A stretch of 49,975 nucleotides of DNA. Source: Avoscillospira sp045579045 (GTDB taxonomy: Bacteria; Bacillota; Clostridia; Oscillospirales; Oscillospiraceae). The notes under the pieces are model-generated. The model searched no databases and was not told the origin of the DNA. It worked only from the letters and a program-made list of their open reading frames with translations. Made by a program: the position numbers and the translations under genes. The DNA is taken from contig JAZNLL010000117.1 of assembly GCA_045579045.1 (NCBI GenBank), positions 1-49,975 on the forward strand, given 5' to 3'. This document shows positions 17,285 to 26,129 of the stretch, piece after piece; position 1 is the stretch's first letter, and every line of letters begins with the position of its first letter.

Positions 17285-19330
17285 ATGGATGGAAGAACCA
17301 TTCGAATCGGTGTCGACGTCGGCGGTACCAACACCGACATCTGTGCCATTGATGAAAAAAGCGGAGAGCTGATGGTATACAAGCTGCCCTCCTCCCTCCA
17401 TGACCAGTCTGCCGCCGTTGTGGAAGGCGTGAAGGTCATTGCGAAGGAATATGACTTCTCCGGCGTGGATGTCAGCCGCTTCATGCACGGCACCACCGTT
17501 GCCACCAATGCCATTCTGGAAGGACGCGGTGCCAAGACGGCCCTCATTACCACCGGCGGTTTCCGTGACCTTTTGGAGATCGGACGTCAGAAGCGTCCCG
17601 ACCTGTATGACCTGCAGGTGGACAAGGCTCGCACATTGGTCACCCGTGACCTGCGCTATGAAGTCGGCGAGCGTCTGGATTATAAGGGCGAAGTGGTTCG
17701 GGAAGTCAACTGGGAAGAAGTGGAAGCAGTCGTCCGTGACATGAAGGAAAACGGCGCCGAGTCCGTGGCCGTTATGCTTCTCAATGCCTACCTCAATCCC
17801 GAAAACGAAGTGCAGATCAAGAAGATCGTGGAAAAGCACTTCCCGGAAGCATTTTTGACCATTTCCAGCGACCTTTCCAAGCAGTTCCGCGAATATGAGC
17901 GTCTTTGCGGCACGGTGCTGAACTCCTTTGTCGGCCCGGAAGTCAAAAAGTACATGAACAATCTGAAAAAGACGCTGGAGAATATCGGTATCCGCAATAC
18001 CTATATCAACCACTCCAACGGCGGTCTGATGTCCATTGATGAATCCATGAAGTTCCCGGTGAAGACCGCGCTGTCCGGTCCTGCAGCCGGTGTGGTCGGT
18101 GCCCAGTATATCACCGATCTCATTAACGAAAAGGATCTGATCACCGTGGATATCGGCGGTACCAGTACCGATATCAGTCTGGTGGTGGGCGGCCGTTTTG
18201 AAGCCTCCGATGAAAAGACCATCAGCGGCTATCCCGTCCGTATCCCCTCTATTGATATTTCCACCATCGGTGCAGGCGGCGGCAGTATCGGCTGGATCGA
18301 CAGCGGCGGCATTCTGAAGGTCGGCCCCCAGAGTGCCGGTGCCAACCCCGGCCCTGCCTGCTACAATCTGGGCGGCAAGGAAGCCACCATTACCGATGCC
18401 CGTGTGGTGCTGGGTCACCTCAATCAGGAAAATCTGCTGGCAGGCAGACTGTCCATCAAATCCGAACTGTCCAGAGAAGCCGTCGGCAAGCTGGCAGAGA
18501 AGATCGATATGGAACTGTTGGAAACTGCCCGCGGTATCATTTCCGTCTCCAACTCCAATATCGTCAAGGAGATCAAAAACGTCACCGTCGCCAAGGGCTA
18601 TAACCCCAGCGAATTCTGCCTGGTGGCCTTCGGCGGTTCCGGTCCCCTCCATGCAGCCGAACTGATGGAGGAAATGAGCATTCAGAAGGCTCTGATTCCC
18701 AAGACTCCCGGTCTGCTGGCTGCCTACGGTCTGCTGACCGAAAATATGCGCCGCGACTTTGTGCAGACCTACGTCATGGAAATCTCCGATGACTGTGCCG
18801 CCGAACTGGAAAAGTGGTTTGCCACCCTGGAAAAGGATGCGGACAAGTGGTTTGATGAAGAAAACATCGATCCCTCCCTCCGCAGCCGTGAGTACTTCCT
18901 GGATATGCGTTATAAGGGTCAGAACCACGAGATTCGCGTGCCCATCACCATGAAGGATATCACCTCTGCCCAGACCCTGCGGGATGCTTTCACCGCAGCC
19001 TATGAGCGTCTGTACTCCTTCAGCACCAAGGATACCGTCCAGATCGTCAACTTCGGTCTGTCTGCTCTGGGCGATATCGTCTACCCCGTCACCGTCAAGG
19101 ACGAGTACGCAGGGGAAGACCCCTCCGCAGCTGTCATCGGCAGCCGCCATGTCTACAAGGGCAACGGAACCTATGCCGACTATACCCTCTATGACCGCGA
19201 TAAGCTCCACAACGGCAATGTCATTCAAGGCCCCGCCATCATCGAACAGATGGACAGCACCACCATCGTCCTCTCCAACCAGAAGGCGACTGTGGATCAG
19301 TTCCTGAACATGATGATCGAGCGCAAGTAA
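17285..19330 (+). CDS. hyuA: Hydantoinase/oxoprolinase subunit A
   Basis: This 681-residue subunit belongs to the ATP-dependent N-methylhydantoinase/5-oxoprolinase/acetone-carboxylase family. The N-terminal ASKHA-type ATPase motif (GVDVGGTNTD, about residues 8-17) and a second phosphate motif (DIGGTSTDISLV, about residue 287) are intact, as is the later AFGGSGPLHA motif. Such subunits activate a cyclic amide, urea or carbonyl substrate with ATP, and the B subunit completes hydrolysis. The start at 17285 was chosen because the longer frame upstream runs through the riboswitch terminator. It is the first gene under lysine riboswitch control, unusual for this family. The substrate is unknown. 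Confidence 0.9.
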   Translation: MDGRTIRIGVDVGGTNTDICAIDEKSGELMVYKLPSSLHDQSAAVVEGVKVIAKEYDFSGVDVSRFMHGTTVATNAILEGRGAKTALITTGGFRDLLEIGRQKRPDLYDLQVDKARTLVTRDLRYEVGERLDYKGEVVREVNWEEVEAVVRDMKENGAESVAVMLLNAYLNPENEVQIKKIVEKHFPEAFLTISSDLSKQFREYERLCGTVLNSFVGPEVKKYMNNLKKTLENIGIRNTYINHSNGGLMSIDESMKFPVKTALSGPAAGVVGAQYITDLINEKDLITVDIGGTSTDISLVVGGRFEASDEKTISGYPVRIPSIDISTIGAGGGSIGWIDSGGILKVGPQSAGANPGPACYNLGGKEATITDARVVLGHLNQENLLAGRLSIKSELSREAVGKLAEKIDMELLETARGIISVSNSNIVKEIKNVTVAKGYNPSEFCLVAFGGSGPLHAAELMEEMSIQKALIPKTPGLLAAYGLLTENMRRDFVQTYVMEISDDCAAELEKWFATLEKDADKWFDEENIDPSLRSREYFLDMRYKGQNHEIRVPITMKDITSAQTLRDAFTAAYERLYSFSTKDTVQIVNFGLSALGDIVYPVTVKDEYAGEDPSAAVIGSRHVYKGNGTYADYTLYDRDKLHNGNVIQGPAIIEQMDSTTIVLSNQKATVDQFLNMMIERK

Positions 19331-19348
19331 GGGAAAGGGGTGTGTGAC

Positions 19349-21004
19349 ATGAAAGAGATCAATTCCATTACCTTGGAGATCATCTCCAACGGCATCACCT
19401 CCATCGCCGAGCAGATGGGCGTGATTTTGGCCAAGACCGGTTACAGCTCCAATATCAAAGAGCGCAAGGACCTGTCTGTGGCCGTGTTCAGCCCCGAAGG
19501 CAAGCTGCTGTCTCTGGCGCAGCACATTCCGCTCCACTTCAGCTCCCTGTCCGGTGCCGTCGAGGTTCTGACCAAGAAGTATAAAATTGAAGATATCCAC
19601 GAAGGCGATGTGTTCATCGCCAACGACCCCTATACCGGCGGCGGCTCCCATCTGCCGGATATCGTGCTGCTGAAGCCCGTCTTCTATGAAGGCAAGCTGG
19701 TGGCCTTCATGGTCAATACCGGTCACCATGCCGATAAGAGCCGCAAAGGTCCCACCATCTATGATGAAGGCTTCCGTATCCCTCTGGTCAAGCTCTACAG
19801 CAAGGGCGAGCTGGTGCAGGATGTCTTTGATCTGATCATGCTGAACTTCCAGATGAAATATGAGCGTCAGGGCGACCTGAATGCCCAGATCATCACCAAC
19901 CAGTTCGGTGCCGATAAGCTGACGGAGCTGATCAACAAGATCGGTCTGGAGACCTATCTGGAATTCTGCAAAAAGTGGCTGGAATACGGCGAAAAGAAAG
20001 CCCGTATCGCCATTGCCGATCTGCCTGACGGTGAATACTGCTTCGAAGACTATATGGATGACGACGGAGCAGGCGGCGGCAAGGTGCTGCTGAAGACCAA
20101 GGTCATCATCAAGGGCGATCAGATCACCTTTGACTTTACCGGTTCCGCTCCTCAGAACAAGGGTCCCCACAACTGTGCCCCCTGTGCCCTGAAGGCAACG
20201 GTCTATTATGCCTGTCTGGCCATTCTGGATAAATCCATTCCTGCCAACTCCGGCTTCTTTGACAGCATCAACATCGTGGCGGAGCCCGGCAGCATCGTCT
20301 GGGCGCAGGAACCTGCTCCCTGCTCCGACCGTGAAACCACCACCCAGCGTGTGGCGGACGTCATCTTCGGTGCCTTTGCCCGGATGGATCCCAAGCTGGT
20401 CACAGCAGCCGGCAACGGTGCCATGAGCTATTTCTTCTTCTCCGGCACCGACAAGCGGACGGATAATCCCTATGTCTATGTGGAGACCATCGGCGGCGGC
20501 TTCGGTGCCCGATACAACAAGGATGGCCTCGATGCCGTTCAGGTTCATATGACCAACACCTCCAACCTGCCTGTTGAGGCTCTGGAGATGGAATACCCCC
20601 TGATGGTGGAAAAGTATGCCCTGTCCGAAAACAGCTGCGGCGCCGGTAAGTACCGCGGCGGCATGGGTGTCGTCCGTACCATCCGCATTCTGGAAGAGAG
20701 CGGCGATTCCATGCTGATCTCCGCAGCCACCGAGCATTTTGCCAGCAGACCCTGGGGTCTGGAAGGCGGACAGGAGGGCGGCAAAGCCAGCATCAAGGTC
20801 TACCGTGACGGCAAGGTGATTTCCGAAAATCCCAAGCCCAGAATGATAACCCTGCAGACCGGTGATATCATCGAGATGATCACAGCCGGTGCCGGCGGCT
20901 ACGGCCCCGTAGCCGAACGCGATCCCGAAATCCTGCGCAAGGAACTGCGGGAAGGCATCATTGACGAAAATTGGCTGAAGGAAGCCGGTATCGTCCTCAA
21001 CTAA
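19349..21004 (+). CDS. hyuB: Hydantoinase/oxoprolinase subunit B
   Basis: This 551-residue partner of the preceding A subunit has the family's N-terminal EIISNGITSIAEQMG block and the NDPYTGGGSHLPD motif (about residue 93), then the SGAGxxRGGxG-like segment NSCGAGKYRGGMGVVRT in the C-terminal half. HyuB-type subunits catalyse ring opening of the phosphorylated or activated substrate. The ATG at 19349 stands 9 bases after AAAGGGG; a GTG nine bases earlier lies too close to that site. The gap to hyuA is 18 bases, so one message is certain. The reaction could be opening of a lactam or hydantoin related to lysine, but this is inference. Confidence 0.9.
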   Translation: MKEINSITLEIISNGITSIAEQMGVILAKTGYSSNIKERKDLSVAVFSPEGKLLSLAQHIPLHFSSLSGAVEVLTKKYKIEDIHEGDVFIANDPYTGGGSHLPDIVLLKPVFYEGKLVAFMVNTGHHADKSRKGPTIYDEGFRIPLVKLYSKGELVQDVFDLIMLNFQMKYERQGDLNAQIITNQFGADKLTELINKIGLETYLEFCKKWLEYGEKKARIAIADLPDGEYCFEDYMDDDGAGGGKVLLKTKVIIKGDQITFDFTGSAPQNKGPHNCAPCALKATVYYACLAILDKSIPANSGFFDSINIVAEPGSIVWAQEPAPCSDRETTTQRVADVIFGAFARMDPKLVTAAGNGAMSYFFFSGTDKRTDNPYVYVETIGGGFGARYNKDGLDAVQVHMTNTSNLPVEALEMEYPLMVEKYALSENSCGAGKYRGGMGVVRTIRILEESGDSMLISAATEHFASRPWGLEGGQEGGKASIKVYRDGKVISENPKPRMITLQTGDIIEMITAGAGGYGPVAERDPEILRKELREGIIDENWLKEAGIVLN

Positions 21005-21012
21005 TGTGTATA

Positions 21013-21026
21013 AACCCTTCGGGGTT
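21013..21026 (+). other. UUCG-capped hairpin between hyuB and nhaC
   Basis: AACCC-TTCG-GGGTT forms a 5-bp stem with a very stable UUCG tetraloop and no T-run. It is more likely an mRNA processing or stability element than a terminator. Confidence 0.4.
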
Positions 21027-21054
21027 GAACAAAAATGCAAAGGAGAAAGAAAAA

Positions 21055-22482
21055 ATGAGCGAAAACAAAAAAACAGTCAGCCTTGCCATGGCAATCATCA
21101 CCCTGTTGATCGTTGCCGGCATCATGTCCGTAGGTCTGGCCATTCTGAAACTGAACACCATGGTCACCTTCATCCTGACCTTCCTGGCCGTCTGCATCAT
21201 TGCAGTCTGCGTCGGCACCAAACTGAGCGATCTGGAAGGTATGATCCTCACCGGTTTTAAGAAGACCGCACAGGTCTGTATGATCTTCATCGCCGTCGGT
21301 ATGGTCGTCGGCAGCTGGATCATCTCCGGTATCGTCCCCTCCATCATCTACTATGGCCTGAAGCTCTTCACCCCCTCTTCCTTCCTGGCTCTGGGCTTCC
21401 TGGTCTGCTGCATCGTCTCCTTCTTCACCGGCTCTTCCTATGCTGCTCTGGGTACCATGGGTATTGCCTTCATGGCCATCGGCTACGGCATGGAGATCAA
21501 TCCTGCTCTGGTCGCCGGTATGTCCATCTCCGGTGCTGTCTTCGGTGACAAGATGTCCCCCTTCTCCGACACCACCAACATGGCTCCCGCTACGGCTGGT
21601 ACCGACGTCTTCACCCACATCAAGTCCATGCTGTGGACTGTCGTCCCCGCATTTGTCATTTCTCTGGTTCTGTACTTCGTTCTGGGTATGCGCTACACCG
21701 CTACCACTCCCGAAGCCATGCAGGGTCTGCATGACATCATGGACGGTCTGAAGGAATCCTTCACCATCTCCCCCCTGCTGCTGATCGTCCCTATTCTGAC
21801 CATCGTTCTGGTCATCAAGAAGGTTCCCGCTACCATCGCTCTGCTGATCGGTGCTCTGATGGGTGTCATCGTTGCTCTGATCGCACAGCCTCAGTTCACC
21901 TACACCGATGTTCTGACCGCTCTGGCTTCCGGCTTCAAGGGCGAGTTCGAAGTGGAAGCTGTTGGCAAGCTGCTCAACCGCGGCGGCATCAGCTCCATGA
22001 CCTCTACCATCATCTACACCATCTTCGCCATCGAACTGGGCGAAATCATGTATCAGCTGGGTGTCCTGTCCGTCATGCTGGATAAGATCCGCGACAGACT
22101 GGAAAAGCCCGCAAACCTGATCATCACCACCCTGCTGTCCTGTCTGGCTACCGTTATGCTGACCACCTCTCAGTACATGGCCATCCTGCTGCCCGGCGAA
22201 GTGTTCACCGATTCCTACAAGAAGGCTAAGGTTGCTCCTCAGGTTCTGTCCAGAACTCTGGAAGACGGCGGCACCCTGTTTGCATTCCTGGTTCCCTGGT
22301 CTGCAGCTGCCATCTATTCCTCCGGTGTGCTGGGTATCTCCGCTATCGAGTATCTGCCCTTCGCATTCCTGCCCCTGCTGTGCCCCCTGACTGCCATTGT
22401 CTGCGCCATCACCGGTATCGGTGTCCATGACGTTGATGGCAACAGCCTCCGCGGCAAGACCTTCAAGCGCGTCTCCGAGTAA
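21055..22482 (+). CDS. NhaC-family Na+/H+ (amino acid) antiporter
   Basis: This 475-residue protein with about eleven membrane segments carries the NhaC signature GDKMSPFSDTTNMAPA (near residue 165). The family contains Na+/H+ antiporters, malate/lactate exchangers and, as I recall, members found under lysine riboswitches and proposed as lysine transporters (LysW). Its place third behind a lysine riboswitch favours import of lysine or of the substrate of the hydantoinase next door. AAGGAG precedes the ATG; the longer frame begins inside hyuB. Codons such as GCT, GGT and GTT are more frequent than in hyuAB, perhaps reflecting high expression. Confidence 0.88.
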   Translation: MSENKKTVSLAMAIITLLIVAGIMSVGLAILKLNTMVTFILTFLAVCIIAVCVGTKLSDLEGMILTGFKKTAQVCMIFIAVGMVVGSWIISGIVPSIIYYGLKLFTPSSFLALGFLVCCIVSFFTGSSYAALGTMGIAFMAIGYGMEINPALVAGMSISGAVFGDKMSPFSDTTNMAPATAGTDVFTHIKSMLWTVVPAFVISLVLYFVLGMRYTATTPEAMQGLHDIMDGLKESFTISPLLLIVPILTIVLVIKKVPATIALLIGALMGVIVALIAQPQFTYTDVLTALASGFKGEFEVEAVGKLLNRGGISSMTSTIIYTIFAIELGEIMYQLGVLSVMLDKIRDRLEKPANLIITTLLSCLATVMLTTSQYMAILLPGEVFTDSYKKAKVAPQVLSRTLEDGGTLFAFLVPWSAAAIYSSGVLGISAIEYLPFAFLPLLCPLTAIVCAITGIGVHDVDGNSLRGKTFKRVSE

Positions 22483-22512
22483 GGAGTTATTTCGAAAGGA
22501 ACATAGCAAATC

Positions 22513-23679
22513 ATGATTTTCGGTGTATTAAAAGATATCAAAGAGGGCGAAAACAGAGTCATCTGTACGCCCGTGGAAGTGGCTTCCATCGTAGCCGCCG
22601 GTCATCAGGTGCTGGTTCAGTCCGGTGCCGGTGCCCGCTGCGGTTTCCCCGATGAGAAGTATGCCGCTGCCGGTGCCAAGATCTGTGACACCGCCAAGGA
22701 ACTGTGGGATACCTGCGATTTTCTGGCCAAGGTCAAGGAGATCGAGGCTTCCGAGTATGGCTATCTGAAGGAAGGCCAGATGATCTACTGCTGCATCCAT
22801 CCCGCCGGTCACCCCGAAGAGGTGCAGGCCATTCTGGACAGCAAGTGCATCGCCATCACCGCAGAGGACAGCCATCGCTACGGCTCTCCCAACTGTGAAG
22901 CAGCCGGTAAGCAGGGTGCCCTGTTCGGTCTGGAGTCCATGCTGACCATCAATGGCGGCAAGGGCAAGTTTGTCGGCGGTTTTGCAGGCGCTCCCGGTAT
23001 GAACGTCGTCATCATGGGCGGCGGTGTGGTCGGTCAGGGTGCTCTGTCCGTCCTCCATGCGCTGGGTGCCAATGTGACCGTCATGGACATCAATCCCGGT
23101 CTGCTCCGTACTCTGGGCAACCAGTATAACAACAAGATCAACACCATGTTCTGCACCCAGGAGACCATCGCCTCCGTGCTGCCTCAGACGGATATGATCA
23201 TCAACTGTGTCCGCTGGCCCAAGCAGCGCAAGGATTTCCTCATCACCAAGGAAATGCTGAAGCTGATGGAACCCGGTTCCGTTCTGGTGGATATCTCCAA
23301 TGACGATCCCGGTGCCATCGAGTCCAGCCATGAGACCCACCATGACGACCCCCGTTATGTGGTCAACGGCGTGGTGCACTACTGTGTTTCCAACATCCCC
23401 GGTGCCGTGGCTCATTCCACTTCCGTGGCTCTGGCAGGCGAAACGCTGCCCATGCTGCTGAATATCATGAACAACGGTCTGGAAGAAGCCTGCGTCCGTG
23501 ACGGCTTTATCCGCCGCTCTCTGACGGCTTATAAGGGCTATCTGACCCATGAAGAGACCTCCGGCATTCAGGGACGTCCCTGGATCAAGCCCGAGGACAT
23601 TCTGGGCATTGCCGACCGCAATCTGGACCCCGCACCCCCCGCCACCACCACCAAGAGCAATAACTTTATCAAGATCTGA
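22513..23679 (+). CDS. Alanine dehydrogenase-like NAD(P)-dependent oxidoreductase
   Basis: This 388-residue protein of the alanine dehydrogenase/transhydrogenase (AlaDh_PNT) superfamily has an N-terminal substrate domain with KVKE (about residues 75-78) and CIHPA (about 95-99) in place of the usual YLH. The Rossmann motif is VIMGGGVVGQGA near residue 168, and the C-terminal block reads VVNGVVHYCVSNIPGAV. The family's MSxVAGR block and the IDQGG block are not conserved (DISNDDPGAIE instead), so the substrate probably differs from alanine. The superfamily also includes lysine-forming saccharopine dehydrogenases, and the lysine riboswitch makes a lysine-related amino acid attractive. GAAAGGA lies 12 bases before the ATG. 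Confidence 0.8.
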   Translation: MIFGVLKDIKEGENRVICTPVEVASIVAAGHQVLVQSGAGARCGFPDEKYAAAGAKICDTAKELWDTCDFLAKVKEIEASEYGYLKEGQMIYCCIHPAGHPEEVQAILDSKCIAITAEDSHRYGSPNCEAAGKQGALFGLESMLTINGGKGKFVGGFAGAPGMNVVIMGGGVVGQGALSVLHALGANVTVMDINPGLLRTLGNQYNNKINTMFCTQETIASVLPQTDMIINCVRWPKQRKDFLITKEMLKLMEPGSVLVDISNDDPGAIESSHETHHDDPRYVVNGVVHYCVSNIPGAVAHSTSVALAGETLPMLLNIMNNGLEEACVRDGFIRRSLTAYKGYLTHEETSGIQGRPWIKPEDILGIADRNLDPAPPATTTKSNNFIKI

Positions 23680-23684
23680 CCTTC

Positions 23685-23715
23685 AACGGCAGCGGAAAGT
23701 GCTTCCGCTGCCGTT
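23685..23715 (+). other. Strong hairpin between the dehydrogenase and racemase genes
   Basis: A 13-bp perfect stem (23685-23697 with 23703-23715) with loop AGTGC is followed only by GCTTTGAG. Without a proper T-run it is a weak terminator or processing site that could lower expression of the racemase gene. Confidence 0.6.
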
Positions 23716-23739
23716 GCTTTGAGAAAGCTGGTGAAAACA

Positions 23740-24843
23740 ATGGGTTTTCGTCATTATCCTGTCATGGATGTCAACTTGGATGCCATGCGTACCAACGCAG
23801 AGGTTTTTTGCGGTCTTTGCGGCAAAAACGGCATTTCTGTGGCAGGTATCATTAAATTTTCCGATGGCGATCTGCAGATCGCCAAAGCCTATCGGGATGG
23901 CGGCTGCACTCAGCTGGGTGTCTCCCGTGCCAAGCATCTGCAGGCGTTGAAAGAAGCCTTTCCCGAAACCGAGACCCTGCTGACCCGTGCCCCCACACGG
24001 GGGGATCTGGAGGCCTGCGCCCGGTACGGAGATTTGAGCCTTCACTCCGATGCCGACCTGCTGAAAGCCCTCAATGCCGAAGCAGGGAAGTGGAACACCC
24101 ATCCCGGCATTATCCTCATGCTGGATGTGGGCGATTTGCGGGAGGGTGTGGATAACATTCCCGAACTGGTGGAACTGGCAAAGCTGTGCGAAAGCCTGCC
24201 CCACCTTCGTCTGCGGGGTGTAGGCACCAATCTGGCCTGCCTCAACGGCATTCTGCCCACCTATGAAAACCTCTCCTTCCTTGTGGAAGGTGCGGAAGCG
24301 GTGGAAAAAGCCATCGGGCGGCAGCTGGAATTCATCTCCGGCGGCAGCTCCATCAATCTGCTGCTACTGAAAGATGGCATCAACCAAATGCCGCCGCGCA
24401 TCAACCATCTGCGTCTGGGCGGTACCATTGCCAATCCCATGAATATCCGCCTCGGCAGAGGCTTGACCTTCCCCGGTCTGCGGGAAGACAGTCTCAGACT
24501 GACGGCAGAAATCGTGGAGATTCACGAAAAAGCCTCTGCTCCCAAGGGTCAGTCCACGAAAAACTGGGCAGGACAGGCGGTGGAACAGGTGGATAAAGGC
24601 CGCCGCTTCCGTGCCATTCTGGCGCTGGGCTCGCAGGATGTGGGTGATGCCTCTGCACTCATTCCCGTGGAGGAAGGTGTGGAAATCGTCGGCTGCAGCA
24701 GCGATCATACCATCGTGGATGTGACCGATACGGGCAAGATCTGGAAATCCGGCGATACCCTGACCTTCAAGGTCCGCTATGCCAATATGCTCTATGCCTT
24801 CACCGGCGACCATGTGAGTGTGGCTTACGTGCACGACGCATAA
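23740..24843 (+). CDS. Ornithine racemase-like PLP enzyme (alanine racemase fold)
   Basis: This 367-residue fold-type III PLP protein has the cofactor lysine probably at Lys39 (GIIKFSDGD). The motifs MLDVGDLREG, SGGSS, LRLGG and SSDHTIVDVTD match the ornithine racemase (Orr) family of amino-acid fermenting clostridia as I recall it. Orr interconverts L- and D-ornithine; lysine is one carbon longer and the riboswitch suggests lysine or a derivative. The start is uncertain: ATG at 23740 has only a weak purine stretch upstream, and TTG or GTG codons lie up to 21 bases earlier. It is the last gene before a terminator. Confidence 0.82.
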   Translation: MGFRHYPVMDVNLDAMRTNAEVFCGLCGKNGISVAGIIKFSDGDLQIAKAYRDGGCTQLGVSRAKHLQALKEAFPETETLLTRAPTRGDLEACARYGDLSLHSDADLLKALNAEAGKWNTHPGIILMLDVGDLREGVDNIPELVELAKLCESLPHLRLRGVGTNLACLNGILPTYENLSFLVEGAEAVEKAIGRQLEFISGGSSINLLLLKDGINQMPPRINHLRLGGTIANPMNIRLGRGLTFPGLREDSLRLTAEIVEIHEKASAPKGQSTKNWAGQAVEQVDKGRRFRAILALGSQDVGDASALIPVEEGVEIVGCSSDHTIVDVTDTGKIWKSGDTLTFKVRYANMLYAFTGDHVSVAYVHDA

Positions 24844-24864
24844 CGCAACAGCAATTACATCATT

Positions 24865-24903
24865 CTGCCGCATATTGGAACAATATGCGGCAGATATTTC
24901 TTT
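24865..24903 (+). terminator. Terminator of the lysine-riboswitch operon
   Basis: The 13-bp perfect stem CTGCCGCATATTG/CAATATGCGGCAG (24865-24877, 24881-24893) with loop GAA is followed by ATATTTCTTT. Confidence 0.8.
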
Positions 24904-24929
24904 ACGAACCACCTTGCCTGTGATACAAT
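24901..24929 (+). promoter_or_regulatory. Promoter of the CaCA antiporter gene
   Basis: TTTACG (24901-24906) and TACAAT (24924-24929) have a 17-base spacer directly after the preceding terminator. The gene is therefore probably not under riboswitch control. Confidence 0.55.
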
Positions 24930-24963
24930 AAACAAACATTGTGTTAAAAAAGGAGCATGTAAC

Positions 24964-25989
24964 ATGATTAGTCAATTTCTTGCATGGTACAACGGACTGA
25001 CCGACAGCCTGTTGGGTTCTCTGATTTTGTTTGCTGTGGGCGTAGTGCTGCTCATCAAGGGCGGCGACTGGTTCGTGGACAGCGCTGTGGGTATCGCCAA
25101 GCGGTTCCGTGTGCCGGAGATCATCATCGGTGCCACCGTGGTTTCTATCGGCACGACTTTGCCGGAAGTGATGGTGTCCGTCACAGCAGCCATCAACCAG
25201 AACGGTGCCATTGCCTATGGCAATGCCATCGGTTCCATCATCTGCAACACTTCTTTGATCGCAGCGTTGACCATCGCCATTCGTCCGGCACCGGTTGACC
25301 GCAAGACCGTCACCACCCCCGTTCTGTTCTTCTTCGGTTCTGCCGTTGTCTATATGGTGGCAGCCTACATCTTCGGCCGCTTTGACAGATGGCTGGGTAT
25401 CGTCATGCTGGTGATCTTCGGTATCTATATGACCATGACCATCCGCAAGGGCTTCCAGAACCCCACCGAAGCTGACCATGAGGAGGAAGAGCAACAGAGC
25501 GGTTCTCTGGTGAAGGATCTGATCGTCCTCATCATCAGTGCAGCGCTGATCGCCGTCGGTGCCGATATGCTGGAGGGATCTTCCGTTTCTCTCGCCACCA
25601 TGGCAGGTATTCCCACGGAAGTGGTGGGCGTCACCGTGGTTGCCCTTTGCACCTCCCTGCCGGAACTGGTTACCGCTGTCACGGCTCTGCTCAAGGGTCA
25701 TGGCGCATTGTCTCTGGGCAATATCATCGGTGCCAATATCTTCAATCTGGTACTGGTGTCCGGTGCAGCTGTCACCATCTCTCCCTTTGCCGTGCCGGAA
25801 GGCAGCAAGCTCATGGGCATCAATACCTCTCAGCTCATTGAGATTCCTCTGATGGTAGCAGTCATGGCCATTATGACCCTGCCTGCCATCTTCAAGAGCA
25901 AGCTCCACCGCTGGCAGGGCGTGACTCTGCTGGGCATTTATGTGGCCTTTGTGGCCTTGCAGGTACTGATTGCTCTCAAGGTTGTCTGA
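24964..25989 (+). CDS. Calcium/sodium antiporter of the CaCA (YrbG) family
   Basis: This 341-residue protein with about ten membrane segments is built as two inverted halves. Each half carries an alpha-repeat: GATVVSIGTTLPEV (about residue 55) with GNAIGSIICN, and GVTVVALCTSLPELV (about residue 222) with GNIIGANIFN. These repeats hold the ion-binding acidic residues of Na+/Ca2+ exchangers. A highly acidic loop (EADHEEEE, about residue 175) separates the halves. Likely role: calcium or other cation export driven by sodium or protons. AAGGAG precedes the ATG; it is monocistronic between two terminators. Confidence 0.92.
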   Translation: MISQFLAWYNGLTDSLLGSLILFAVGVVLLIKGGDWFVDSAVGIAKRFRVPEIIIGATVVSIGTTLPEVMVSVTAAINQNGAIAYGNAIGSIICNTSLIAALTIAIRPAPVDRKTVTTPVLFFFGSAVVYMVAAYIFGRFDRWLGIVMLVIFGIYMTMTIRKGFQNPTEADHEEEEQQSGSLVKDLIVLIISAALIAVGADMLEGSSVSLATMAGIPTEVVGVTVVALCTSLPELVTAVTALLKGHGALSLGNIIGANIFNLVLVSGAAVTISPFAVPEGSKLMGINTSQLIEIPLMVAVMAIMTLPAIFKSKLHRWQGVTLLGIYVAFVALQVLIALKVV

Positions 25990-25998
25990 TCGCCAATC

Positions 25999-26034
25999 AA
26001 AAAAGTCCGGGATCGCAGAATCCCGGACTTTTTT
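25999..26034. terminator. Terminator after the CaCA gene
   Basis: The 15-bp perfect stem AAAAAAGTCCGGGAT (25999-26013) with its complement (26020-26034) has A- and T-runs at both ends. Confidence 0.95.
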
Positions 26035-26069
26035 GCGTCTTTTGCCGAAAAAACATCCCCCGGGGGGGC

Positions 26070-26098
26070 TTACGAAGGTGGAAAGAAGGCGGTATAAT
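26070..26098 (+). promoter_or_regulatory. Probable promoter of the FecCD ABC operon
   Basis: A perfect TATAAT (26093-26098) lies 17 bases after a weak TTACGA (26070-26075). A weak -35 could imply an activator; no Fur-type box was recognised. Confidence 0.45.
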
Positions 26099-26129
26099 AG
26101 CGGAGATAACAAGAAGGAACGATATTTCT

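Noticed and set aside
17210..21040. A 1276-codon minus-strand frame opposite hyuA and hyuB.
   Set aside because: hyuA and hyuB are full-length with intact motifs; the antisense frame is a low-stop shadow of their GC-rich third positions.
24901..25989. The CaCA antiporter as a sixth gene of the lysine operon.
   Set aside because: A strong hairpin ends the operon at 24893 and a separate promoter precedes the antiporter gene, so riboswitch control is unlikely.
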